DNA from: Hydractinia symbiolongicarpus
Lineage: Eukaryota; Cnidaria; Hydrozoa; Anthoathecata; Hydractiniidae
Direction of reading: 5' to 3'
Length of the DNA stretch: 64,000 nucleotides
Assembly (NCBI RefSeq): GCF_029227915.1
Contig: NC_079880.1
Coordinates: 17,504,001 to 17,568,000 of the forward strand
Shown here piece after piece: positions 48,756 to 57,489 of the stretch. The notes under the pieces are model-generated. The model was not told where the DNA came from. It searched no databases and saw nothing but the letters and a program-made list of their open reading frames with translations. Numbering within the stretch: the first letter of the stretch is position 1; each line of letters starts with the position of its first letter. The translations under genes and the position numbers were made by a program.

Positions 48756-49967
48756 ATGAGTAACGTATTCAGAACTACTCTGGACCCCTACTCAGAGACA
48801 AAGCAGCTTTTTGGTATCAAGGGCCGGAAACAGAGGGTTGAGATAAACCATATACCCTCTACGATCAGCCAGAAACAGTATGTTGATATCCCAAATATGT
48901 CCCAGAATGATGTCATCTTTCCAGGGAGTCTCAAGCTTCTATTTGATCTGACGCTGTCGGGAACCAATACAAAGCGTACGATCGTGTCGAATATAGGCAA
49001 AAGTCTGGTGAACGAGGTACAGAATATTAACGACTACAACTCCCTGGCAGTGTACCGGGACTTGGGGTTACCCAAATTCGATCGTGACAACAACCTCATC
49101 CTAGAGGGGATAAATCCCAATGACGGAACCAACAGAGCCCTACAGGTCAGTCCCAGCGACCACGTTGGGACAGATAAAGAGAAGGCGATAGCTGCAGCGT
49201 ATGGGAACGCTTTTTGTGTACCCCTGGGCAAGATGTTTGAACTGACAAGAGACTTGCCGCTTTACCAGGCAGGGCTCCATGACTGCCTCCAATTTGTCCT
49301 ACATCTCGCATCGTACGGTGACGTTATAAAGGATGCAGGGACAGCAGCCTTGGGATCTACGGCGGCCAAGGCGGCTGATGCCGCGTACAAGATTACCTAC
49401 ATCAAGCTCGAGTTTGACAAGATCACCCAAGAAGGCCTGGCAAGCGCCATGATGTCAAGTTATGCAATATTGGCCCTGCCCTATGAGCGGATACTTCGCA
49501 GTAAGGTTGTCACCATTAAAAAGGCTGACACGAGCTACAACCTCCGAATTGGCACTCCAGTGAAAAGCCTCAAAGGCGTCTTGCTACTGTTTGTAGACCC
49601 CGGGAAAGTGAAGGCCTATGCTGGTGTGAATGAGGTCTTTTACAATCCAAAAATTGAGAAGATCAGCGTCACCGTTGAGGGCGAGCCTAATGAACTGTAT
49701 AGCCATGCCATGCTTCCAAAAGACCACTCGAACGTGACCATCGGGCAATTCTTCAACGAAAGATATGCGTTGTTTGTCGATTTCACAGCCTCACCCGACG
49801 CTACCCTGCATGGTAGCGGAAGGACTTTACAACGCCTAAGCGATGGCATCACATTGCATATGAGTAAAAAGGCTGATGAAACTGGGGATTTCAGGTGTCA
49901 CGTGTACCTGATAATGGACGCGCAACTGAATATCTTAGATGGTAGTTTTCATAGCATGAAGTACTAA
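48756..49967 (+). CDS. Probable Polinton major capsid protein (403 aa)
   Basis: An uninterrupted frame runs from ATG 48756 to TAA 49965. The start MSNVFRTTLDPYSETKQLFG and the blocks RVEINHIPSTISQKQYVDIP, SLKLLFDLTLSG and RTIVSNIGKSLVNEV match, from memory, the Polinton capsid family of invertebrate elements, often labelled F54H12.2-like. Established: Polinton capsid proteins have a double jelly-roll fold; the alternating beta-rich sequence with few helices is compatible. At 403 residues it is shorter than many Polinton capsid proteins (over 500). It would self-assemble into an icosahedral shell. It is one of the few intact genes in the element. An AATAAA (49968-49973) follows the stop directly, and the next gene starts 17 bp later. 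Confidence 0.68.
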   Translation: MSNVFRTTLDPYSETKQLFGIKGRKQRVEINHIPSTISQKQYVDIPNMSQNDVIFPGSLKLLFDLTLSGTNTKRTIVSNIGKSLVNEVQNINDYNSLAVYRDLGLPKFDRDNNLILEGINPNDGTNRALQVSPSDHVGTDKEKAIAAAYGNAFCVPLGKMFELTRDLPLYQAGLHDCLQFVLHLASYGDVIKDAGTAALGSTAAKAADAAYKITYIKLEFDKITQEGLASAMMSSYAILALPYERILRSKVVTIKKADTSYNLRIGTPVKSLKGVLLLFVDPGKVKAYAGVNEVFYNPKIEKISVTVEGEPNELYSHAMLPKDHSNVTIGQFFNERYALFVDFTASPDATLHGSGRTLQRLSDGITLHMSKKADETGDFRCHVYLIMDAQLNILDGSFHSMKY

Positions 49968-49984
49968 AATAAAGAGAGATAGCG

Positions 49985-50359
49985 ATGATTGCTGCCATAA
50001 ACGCCCTAGTATTTTCAGGGACTAACTTCTTGTTTTCTAAGCTCTCAGGGCACGGTGAGGGCGAACGGAAGAGATACGATGAAGCTATGGAAAAGCTCAA
50101 TACAGCTCAGGCACAGTGGATCAGGAAAATGCAGGCTAAATTGGACTGGTTCGCTGAACAGCGGGAACTGCAACTCAAGGCTGGTAAAAGCCTTCGTGAG
50201 CTCGATGACGACATGTACCAATACTACATCGCTTCAGACAAGAAGGCCCCGCAATCGAAAGATTTTTACTTACCCTCCAAAAAACAACAAGATGGTGAAC
50301 TCACGTTCATCCTTGGCTCCTTATCCCTGCTAGGCTTCGTTGCCTATAAGTATCTGTAG
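49985..50359 (+). CDS. Polinton helical protein with C-terminal membrane anchor (124 aa)
   Basis: ATG 49985 lies 17 bp after the capsid stop. The N-terminus (MIAAINALVFSGTNFLFSKL) is amphipathic-hydrophobic. The middle is a long charged helix (RKRYDEAMEKLNTAQAQW, WFAEQRELQLKAGKSLRELD). The C-terminus (LTFILGSLSLLGFVAYKYL) is a membrane span. From memory, proteins of this plan follow the capsid gene in cnidarian Polintons. A virion membrane or scaffold role is inferred. Intact; AATAAA at 50377-50382. Confidence 0.62.
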   Translation: MIAAINALVFSGTNFLFSKLSGHGEGERKRYDEAMEKLNTAQAQWIRKMQAKLDWFAEQRELQLKAGKSLRELDDDMYQYYIASDKKAPQSKDFYLPSKKQQDGELTFILGSLSLLGFVAYKYL

Positions 50360-50390
50360 GAACGTTTTCTGACATTAATAAAGACATGTC

Positions 50391-51128
50391 CATGATAAGC
50401 TGTATGGCAATACGTACAAGTATATACTGACGGGATTCACGTGGCCTCAAGGTACAAGGTAGCAAGGCCTCTACGTACCAAAAAAGCCAACGAGGTCGCG
50501 GAGATGATCAAGGATATCTACAAAGCGGGACCTTTACGATACCCTAAAACCTTCCAATGTGACAATGGTTCTGAGTTCAAGTCAGATGTAACGAAGCTGC
50601 TAGAAGGCAAAGGTGTGGAGATTAAACGGGCCATTACCAAGTATCATCATACGTTCACGGCCTTCGTAAAGTCGTACAACAAGGTACTCGCTGAAAGACT
50701 CTTTAAGCCACAGGATGCACAAGAGTTGGTCTTTGGGGAGCCTAGTACTATTTCGGTCACGCACCAGTACACTATCGTGAAAAATCTTAACAACAGCAAG
50801 ACTGCCATGATCGGTATAGAGCCTAACAAGGCTATTAAAATGGATGAGATACTCGCAAAAGGCGAAGAACCTCCCGAGGAGATACCCCTACCTGAGGATG
50901 GTTTGTATCTATATCTTCTACAGCCAGGGGAAGAACATAGCGACTCGAAAAGACGCGCAACTGACGCCTTTTGGAGCAAACATACTTACAGGTTGGATCG
51001 TATTGTAGCAGGTAGCCGCGTTTTATACTATTTAAAGGACGGCCCTGAAAGGAGCTTCGTCTTGAAGGAACTCATGCAGGTACCTAAAGGATGTTCAGAT
51101 ACCGCCGGAGGGTGTTAAAGAGTGGTAG
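50391..51128 (+). pseudogene. Retroviral-type (rve) integrase of the Polinton, 5'-truncated and frameshifted
   Basis: The preserved core reads HDKLYGNTYKYILTG, then in another frame (50441-51118) ASRYKVARPLRTKKA, FQCDNGSEFKSD and KYHHTFTAFVKSYNKVLAERLFK. A C-terminal SH3/chromodomain-like part follows (RVLYYLKDGP). The second catalytic Asp is present (CDNGSEF). Exactly 36 residues later, where the DD35E glutamate belongs, stands Lys (codon aag in FVKSYN). The zinc-binding N-terminus and the first catalytic Asp are missing: only 30 bp separate the fragment from the previous stop. Two frameshifts occur (about 50434 and 51088). Beyond the second, the original C-terminus (DVQIPPEGVKEW, stop 51126) is still readable. 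The enzyme would have joined the element ends to target DNA; this copy cannot. Confidence 0.88.
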
Positions 51129-51152
51129 ACCCCCTCAATTTTACCCATAATA

Positions 51153-51176
51153 TTTACTACACGCAAGGGTAGTAAA
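51153..51176. terminator. Hairpin between convergent integrase and coiled-coil genes
   Basis: tttactac-acgcaagg-gtagtaaa is an 8-bp perfect stem with an 8-nt loop in the 68-bp gap between two converging genes. It could serve both transcripts as a 3'-end signal. Confidence 0.45.
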
Positions 51177-51196
51177 AAGCGCCCGCTTACAACATG

Positions 51197-51730
51197 TCAT
51201 TCCGCGAGCTCTAAGAGACGTTCCTGCGTGTAGTGTTTACCGAGCCTAAAATTTCTGACCCTCTCCGGGTTTACCTCGATACATCCACGTTCTCGAAGCC
51301 AGTTGTAGTGTACAATAGCATTTGGAGTCTCTGCCAGTACCACAATCTCACACTTTGAATAGTCAACAAGCTTATTCCGTATTTTTTGCGCTACATACCC
51401 CTGTTGACAACAAATGGCAAGGTATTGGAAGGGATCATTGTTGTTTTTTCTGGATCACAACCAAGCCGTTATCTTTTTCAGGATCTTCAAGGAAAGGCAT
51501 GGTATGTTGCTGTAATGTTTCTACTTGTTGCTGGAGCTCATCAATCTCATCCCCAGTACCATGTGCTGACTATCACGATCGTCTAGATCATTCTCGAGAA
51601 TGTTGATGTCTATATTCCTTTCCTCGAGGGCCTGACGCTGCACCATAGTTCATCTTGTAGTTTTTGGACACCTGCCCTGGCCAGCCATTTTTTCACTATT
51701 TGTCTCTACGACAAATAGAAACTTTACCAT
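51197..51730 (-). pseudogene. Coiled-coil protein with KilA-N-associated-type C-terminal domain, broken
   Basis: Successive minus-strand frames give MVKFLFVVETNSEK (ATG 51730), GVQKLQDELWCSV, RQALEERNIDINILEND, DEIDELQQQVETLQQH and finally PFQYLAICCQQGYVAQKIRN, CEIVVLAETPNAIVHYNWLR and NFRLGKHYTQERLLEL, stop at 51197. At least three frameshifts separate them. The layout (short N-terminus, coiled coil, then a P-Y/F-Q-Y-x-A-I-x-x-Q domain with a PNAIxxYN block) resembles the C-terminal domain that accompanies KilA-N/Bro-type proteins in large DNA viruses. I recall similar ORFs in cnidarian Polintons. A DNA-binding or regulatory role is inferred only from that resemblance. Confidence 0.5.
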
Positions 51731-51734
51731 ATGC

Positions 51735-52004
51735 TCATTTTGGAGGTATCAATGATTTCTTATACCATCCCTGCTTGATCGCGTATTCGTCGAACAAGAT
51801 CGCAGCCGTCATATAGCCAGCGAGCTTTAGATCGTCCTCCAGGTACATCTTAGCCCCGGGCCTGGAAACTCCTAGGGCCTTTTTTGCACCCATGGCTACC
51901 AGGATTGTATACGATACCAGCCTGACTGATTCTCATAAAGAGTCAATAACCATGGTCTCCTTCGGACTAATGTTGCTATCCATATGAGCCTTGCTTGTTG
52001 CCAT
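51735..52004 (-). pseudogene. Small membrane-type protein with internal TGA
   Basis: ATG 52004 follows the upstream gene's TAA by 6 bp. The frame reads MATSKAHMDSNISPKETMVI, meets an in-frame TGA after 23 codons, then continues in the same frame through RLVSYTILVAMGAKKALGV and MYLEDDLKLAGYMTAAILFD to IPPK and a stop at 51735. Two hydrophobic segments are likely. No family is recognised beyond general similarity to small Polinton membrane proteins. Confidence 0.5.
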
Positions 52005-52010
52005 TTATTA

Positions 52011-52355
52011 TTATAGCATTTTGAAAATCTCAATATTTGGCTGGGCCTTGCCCTGTTTACCCTGCTGAGGCTCTGATGCGGGGTTTTGAGATTCATTTTT
52101 GCCTCTACTAAACCTGTACCAAACGCCTACTCCTATCGGCAATATAGCAAGCGTACCGACTCCATACATGTAGACATTGTCTATTGACTTGCTAGGGCCT
52201 GCGACAAGTTCTTGATCATCTGGTGAAGAACCTTTGCCCACGTTCTTCTGTAAGTTGGCCTTGTTCTTCCGGTTCCATTCGACAAATCTCTTGCCAGCAG
52301 CAACACGACCCTCGTTTTTCTTGGTTATGACTTGGCTAGTAGACTCCTCACTCAT
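52011..52355 (-). CDS. Single-span membrane protein of the Polinton (114 aa)
   Basis: The frame runs intact from ATG 52355. A basic N-terminal region (TKKNEGRVAAGKRFVEWNRK) is followed by a membrane segment (YMYGVGTLAILPIGVGVWYR, residues about 62-81) and a polar Gln/Lys-rich tail. From memory, cnidarian Polintons carry a protein with the same plan (RVAAGKRxxEWNRKNK then one span). It sits between two small genes with spacings of 6 and 23 bp, all on the minus strand, as part of one transcription block. A membrane-associated virion role is inferred. Confidence 0.6.
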   Translation of the reverse strand: MSEESTSQVITKKNEGRVAAGKRFVEWNRKNKANLQKNVGKGSSPDDQELVAGPSKSIDNVYMYGVGTLAILPIGVGVWYRFSRGKNESQNPASEPQQGKQGKAQPNIEIFKML

Positions 52356-52378
52356 TTGTTAAAAGCCTTTCTGTATCA

Positions 52379-52864
52379 TCAAGGATCTTCCTCGTTAGTC
52401 TTCTCACCACCCTCCTTTTTGCTCATACGTCTCGCGGTATGCCCAAACACCAAGAGGGGTGCTAAACATTTCCCCAGTGTGCAGTACACGAGAATACCCA
52501 GGTCTGCCATGGCATCTCGGATAATTGGGTCCTCGTTGATGTCCCTGCGAAGATCCTCAATATTGTCGATGTCCACGAAATTAGCCACCAGATTAGTATA
52601 TACATGGACCGCGTGGGTACTTAAAGCTTTCGCTGTTTTTTCACCCTTTTCATGGAGTTTTCGCTGTACGTACTCGGCATGTACCTTTTCTACCGCCTCA
52701 TCAGGGGCCTTGTCGACAAAGCCTCCTGTACATTTTTTGGGTAGGAGATGCCCCTTGCCTTTGCGTATGGCTTCCTTCAAAGCCTGACGTATATCTATGG
52801 GTTTCTCTATCTACTCACAGGTTTCTGCGGAGGCATCATCGAATACTCGTGCAAGATCTGACAT
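52379..52864 (-). pseudogene. Helical Polinton protein interrupted by an amber codon
   Basis: ATG 52864 starts MSDLARVFDDASAETCE, an in-frame TAG follows at 52811, and the same frame continues IEKPIDIRQALKEAIRKGKG, HLLPKKCTGGFVDKAP, LRRDINEDPIIRDAMADLG and VYCTLGKCLAPLLVFGH to the stop at 52379. A hydrophobic segment lies near the C-terminus (LGILVYCTLGKCLAPLLVFG). Without the TAG the product would be about 161 residues. Function unknown. The single lesion makes it one of the better preserved genes. Confidence 0.55.
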
Positions 52865-52984
52865 TCTCTTTATTAGATGTTGAAATTTTATACAGAATAG
52901 TAGTACCATCATATAGGGTAAAATTACCACAATATACAAGCACACATCCATTCATAGCAAGTGTGTTTCATCAACCGAACTAGA
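52865..52984. other. Intergenic, AT-rich
   Basis: 120 bp between the HNH gene end and the next minus-strand start; presumably the promoter of the 52864 gene. No specific motif is seen. Confidence 0.4.
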
Positions 52985-53540
52985 CTACATTCTACCCGGA
53001 TATATATCGATGTTATCTGAAACCCACATGGGCTGCATGTTGGTGTAGTAGAGTCTTGCAATTTTCACCTCTTTGCTACGATATTCTCCGTTCTCCCTAT
53101 ACTTTAGTGGCACCTTGTGATCGAACTCCCACTGCCCTCTATTCCCCCAGTTTATCACGCCTTTAAACTGGGCCTGGATGTGCTTCATGAATGTTATAAT
53201 ATCGCACCCTAGATATTCCTGGGATGTTATCTCTGTATCACGATTTAGGGGTATTACGAATCCTAGTTAGAATAAGCTTATACTGATAGGCAGGGCGATA
53301 GCATATGGGGCATTGGTTTCTTCGTTTTTTATGTGGGCACTTGGTACGTTCCTGTGATGCCTTCTTTATAACAAGGCATTTGATGCATCGCCTTGTTCGT
53401 TGCCCATTTCCTTTGACCCTAAAATTTTCTGGGGTTAAAAAGTATTGACATTGTATGCATTTCCTGGTCCCCTCCATATTGTTCTTGTTTTGTAAAGTAC
53501 TACCTTTAAAAAACTTTGGACAGCTTTTAGAAAACCTCAT
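52985..53540 (-). pseudogene. HNH endonuclease with N-terminal zinc fingers, frameshifted
   Basis: The upstream part (53540-53238; likely start ATG 53477, MEGTRKCIQC) has CIQCQYFLTPENF, RCIKC and KCPHKKRRNQCPIC, the Cys-rich pattern that precedes HNH domains in viral homing-type nucleases. After a frameshift near 53240 the frame continues SQEYLGCDIITFMKHIQAQF, WGNRGQWEFDHKVPL (the HNH Asp-His pair) and ARLYYTNMQPMWVSDN (the Asn of the motif). This matches the family layout LGC-(F..HI..QF)-W.N.G.WxxDHxxPL-(NLQPLWxxDN). The enzyme would cut DNA and could act as a homing or interference nuclease. It lies directly downstream of the polymerase on the same strand. Confidence 0.75.
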
Positions 53541-53553
53541 TATTCAAAAATGC

Positions 53554-56500
53554 TTACAACATAAGTGGGGAGGTATGTACCCCATCGTCATGTACAACTC
53601 TCCTATCGTAAAACGCCGAGAGCCCGAGCTTGTTTTGTTCGTACGTAACCATCCCCTGGTTGTGTACCCGACAACCTACGTTTTTAGCCCTGTCCATACC
53701 AGCCACCAGCGCACTCAGGTATCTACTCCAGGTCATAGCATTTTGCCTCTTTGACATGCCCTTATATGAAAATTTCGTACCTTCTTTGCCCTCGATGAAA
53801 TAACACTTGGCTTTCAGGGCAATCATACAAAACCCAATGAATTTCGCTTTGAATAACCCTCCCGTTCGACTCGAGTACTTATCAATGACGAGCCAATTTT
53901 TCACGTCCTCGTTGTAAGTGTCAAGTAGTTCGGAGCGAACGACATCCCTCAACTCTTCTCCAGAGATGGCAAAATACGCACTGTTAGTGTCCATGTAGAT
54001 GTACTCAAAGTTTCGACGATTCACATACTTGTCTAGAAAATCGTAGTAAAATTCCAACATCCGAAGCTTGGCTAGTTGGTACAATGCAATACCACACTGG
54101 TAGGCTCTATCGATAGTACACTTTTGTTTGCCCCTTCTCGGATCGTAAACATCTCTAATCTCTTCTAAGTCCTCGAGGTACGGGCTTCGCAGAGCTGCAT
54201 CAACCCCCTTTTCATCCCTCGTAAACGTAGTATTTGCGTGCCTAGCCAAATCTTCAATCATCTTGCCGTAGAACGAGTTGCCTTTCAACTTTGCCGTATC
54301 CCCCGCAATACGCTTGTCGGGGTCTTTATCAGCGTGCCGTCGTGCATCAGCAATCTCTTCTGGGAACCATTCAAAGGGCCTACCTCTGGCATACTAGAGA
54401 AACTGGTAAAAGGCAGTCACTTTCAGCCCATGGTCAAGGTACCATTTTAGCACGGGGGTATACAGTAGGATTTTTGCAGCTCTCATCAACCCCAAAAGCT
54501 TACGTGTACCCGGAACACGCTTGCGACCCGTAGTTTTTAAGTATTCGTGCATGTACCCGGGGAGTTGATCATCAGGTAACTCCTTGACAACAAACAGGGG
54601 AGCCATTTCGCCGAATTTGTCACGCAGATACTCAGGCACCTCGATATCAACCTAGGCAAACCCAAACAACGACCCATCCACCACACGTCGCGCCAGTAGG
54701 TTTAAGTTATGTGCTGATGTCGGTGTAGCCACCTTATCAGCTGTTCCTTCCCACAAAGAAAGTCCTGCATCAAGGTACTCGGGTAGAGCATGTTTGCGCC
54801 GTACCCTAGAATGGTCCTACACTTGTGGGGTTTGCCGTACACGTAAGATCTGATACCCGTCACGTCTCGTTCGTGGTATCTGCAGAAAACGATCGCGGCA
54901 CCACCCACTATCCCCATCCGCAAAAGATCGTAGGCCTCATTCCTCGTGCATATTTCACATGCTTTCTCTACCTGTTTACAACTCTTACAACTCTTGGTGT
55001 AGCAAGAGTCCTCGCACCTGTGCCTGCATGGGTCCCCCGGAGCGTGTAAATCCAACTTGGGATTCAACCGTAGGGACTTGTTCAGAACGTAGCGCATTGA
55101 TACACCCGGGATACTTACCGCGTCCTTCAAAATATCTATCCCAATCCTACAATACTGCAACTTCGTCTTGTCCACGGCTTCAATGAAAGGTTCCACATCG
55201 GCTAGATTGTACTCGCGCAGTCAGTCCAATATGGTGACACAGCCTCGCCTGTAAAACACAGCGGGGAATGTCTCGTACTCCTCGCCAGATAGTGTGTTTC
55301 TCCCACCTAGACGGCTATAAAAGTCCTCGTGAGCCACAGACACAACATGGTTCAGCTTGTCGTGGCTCGTCAACCATTCATACGGAAACACGAGTTTTTG
55401 CAGCCTACATTTCAACGACTTGCACCAACCTTCATGGCTTAGACCAGGAGCAAGGAAATTTTTGATGTCGAGAAATTTAAATTTCGAGGTGGTGAGGAAC
55501 ATGTAGTCGTTATCTTTTTTCGCCACCTTGATCTTATCGCCTTGCGCGATCTCTTCGACAAAATACCGATTGATCAGGTTGATGTCGTACTAGCCAGAAT
55601 TAAACCCTATTAGAGATACTTGGCTTACCCACTCGTTACACAACTCCTAGTTCTTTTTGGAGAACATGATAAAGTCGTCAGGCTTCGGGTGCATTCTCTT
55701 GACCTCCTTCACAATCAGGGTATGCCTCTTTTCCAGGTTACCCGCAAACTGTTTAACCAAGACCTTAGGATTTTCGTTCTCGATGAACGTCAGGTGCCCA
55801 TTCGAACAATCGGCAATACCAACACTTATCGGAATAAGTCTCGAAAGGTATGTTAGATCAGAGGTTTGCTGGTAATTTAAAGGTGATAGGAGGGCTTCAA
55901 AGTCAAATAAAATATAGTGGGGGTAGGGTGTGAATTCTTTCTGAAAGTACCTCTTGATTTTGGGTTTCTCACATTCCCAAGCTGTGACGAGGTTGTAGCC
56001 ATGTTCCCGTATCATCCTTTCCTTAGACTGGGTTGCAGTGTAACGACTCTTGTCCGCTTTGGTTCTCTTCTGACAGACAGGGGCATCCGTGCCACTTACA
56101 ACAATTGTACTCGGGATCAGTTTTTGTGACAGGTTCATAGCCATCTATTTTCCACTCCTTTTTGCCATCACATATAACACGTTCACCACCATGCCCGCAT
56201 AGGGCATGATGAATATGCCTTCCAGTTTGTTGACATGTATTCTATCCATTTTGATGCATTATAGCTAAAACCCTTATCGTAAAAGACCTTCTCGGCCCTG
56301 CTCGGTATACGTTTGACCTCCCCCCTTTGCAGATAGTCGTCGTCTTGACACCCTCGTTAAAAACTTGGCCGCATACCTCGCATTGCCAGTGTTGGATCAG
56401 CACATCTAAATCCTTGATGTAAAAACAGTGCCCGTCTAGCATACCAAGATTGATATTGGTGTCTAAACCCTTTTTGTACTGCTTTTAAACGTTCGTTCTT

Positions 56501-57194
56501 TTTCCCCGTCCATGGCGTAGATGCACCTATTTTTTCGCAGCCAGCTTGGGAGAGGGCCGAATCCCAAGAGGGTTTTACGCGTGCCTATCACCTTAATCTG
56601 TACATGATTGAAGATAATTTTGCCTTCATACGCTCCCGGGGTCCCGGTGGTCCTAACAGGTGGTAAATAAGCCTTAGTCCAGAACTCATGATCCTTCAGA
56701 TTGAGGCGCTTCATTTCGAATTCTTCCACGAACGCTTCGATATCCGCTATACTTGACAGCGACCTGGAGCTCTTAGTTTTGTGGTAATCAGACACATCGC
56801 CTCTACCCTTGTAAATATGACAGCTAAAGCTGTACACAACCTTAACGCGCATGTCCACGTGTGGTGTGATTTTTTGGATAATAGCGTCCTTTAGAGGTTG
56901 GTTTAGATGCTTGTTGAAACGCCATGTTTTGATCCTATTACCATCCTCCAAAATCTGGATATCGTCATCGGGGCCTTGATATTCAATATCCTCCGTGTAT
57001 TTCTACCTTGCATCTTGTTCAATCTCGTCGTGAAGTTTTGTGCCTCCCGAAATTTGTTCCTTTGCCCTATTGTAATAGAATGCAACAGTATCCCGCACAC
57101 TCTGTAGTCGATCGGCAAGAGCGTCGCGAGTTGCTGCCACTGGTGCAGACACGGTGTTATATAGTTTGCTGATGGCATTCTTAAACAAACCCAT
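53554..57194 (-). pseudogene. Protein-primed family-B DNA polymerase of the Polinton, multiply broken
   Basis: In order from ATG 57194: a helical start (MGLFKNAISKLYNTVSAP); conserved N-terminal blocks (VDMRVKVVYSFSCHIYKG, GPLPSWLRKNRCIYAMD); a zinc-finger-like block (CEVCGQVF, about 56380); an endonuclease-like block (DGYEPVTK...CCKWHGCPC); exonuclease motif I YILFDFEALL and exonuclease region NSG-stop-YDIN; motif A region GYGANMLYPS; motif B KGNSFYGKM (54285); motif C YMDTNSAY (53990). Established: motif A should have Asp where Gly stands (codon 54798-54800), and motif C should be DTD where DTN stands. Lesions: TAG at 57003, 55647, 55590, 54652 and 54394; TGA at 55221; frameshifts near 56240, 56070 and 54735; and a probable internal deletion near 56455. 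The gene would have replicated the element; this copy is inactive. Confidence 0.92.
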
Positions 57195-57280
57195 CTTTAA
57201 TGTATACACATTTCAACAAAGTCCGAAGATTGCAGAACAAGTTTGGAATTCCCCTCTACCCAACTTGCCCATGCCGTGCG
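57195..57280 (-). promoter_or_regulatory. Polymerase upstream region between start codon and TIR
   Basis: 86 bp between the polymerase ATG and the right TIR. No TATA box is obvious; the nearest notable site is the TGACGTCA palindrome 200 bp upstream inside the TIR. Confidence 0.35.
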
Positions 57281-57489
57281 ATTCATTTGTTGTATGTTAG
57301 GGACTTTACCTTGTTATGCATGACTAAGCACCGCATAATGGGGATTTGTCATGCATAACAATAGATTTTTGTGCAATGAGGCGTGACAAAAAATTGTGAC
57401 GTCACAAACGATTTTGTGTATAATATTTTTTATGAGAGTTTGACCTAGTTTTTTGAAAAATGAGGTTATATTCCCTCCCTACTCTAGCT
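57281..57489 (-). repeat. Right terminal inverted repeat of the Polinton
   Basis: This ~200-bp AT-rich segment ends in tccctccctactctagct, the mirror of the left terminus. Its inner half shares ttaccttgttatgcatgact with the inner left TIR. The middle contains a perfect 14-bp palindrome centred on TGACGTCA (57394-57407). The polymerase gene starts about 90 bp inside it, so the TIR probably also serves as its promoter region. Confidence 0.85.
57394..57407. promoter_or_regulatory. Perfect 14-bp palindrome with CRE-type core in the right TIR
   Basis: TTGTGACGTCACAA is fully self-complementary and contains TGACGTCA, the consensus of CREB/ATF bZIP proteins. It lies 200 bp upstream of the polymerase start. 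Binding is inferred only from the consensus. Confidence 0.5.

Larger units (their letters stand above)
40371..57489. mobile_element. Polinton/Maverick DNA transposon, interrupted by a PLE
   Basis: The interruption of the satellite begins with agctagagtagggaggga and ends with the reverse complement of the same sequence, so it has terminal inverted repeats. The interior carries hallmark Polinton genes: a family-B DNA polymerase (53554-57194, minus), a retroviral-type integrase (50391-51128, plus) and a capsid-type protein (48756-49967, plus). A 4.8-kb Penelope-like element sits at about 40440-45203, so the Polinton proper is about 12.3 kb. Established: Polintons are 12-20 kb self-synthesising, virus-like transposons. 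The satellite monomer continues in phase on both sides (cggcaaaa on the left, aaggccatatcac on the right). A clean 6-bp target duplication is not visible. Most genes carry frameshifts or stops, so the copy is inactive. Confidence 0.9.

Noticed and set aside
53455-56129. Plus-strand frames of 65-99 codons opposite the polymerase
   Set aside because: They are antisense to recognisable polymerase and HNH domains.
47922-57005. Stop-codon reassignment (TAG as sense)
   Set aside because: Intact genes end in TAG as well (47923), and frameshifts occur in most of the same genes, so decay explains the stops better. The bias is kept as a finding.
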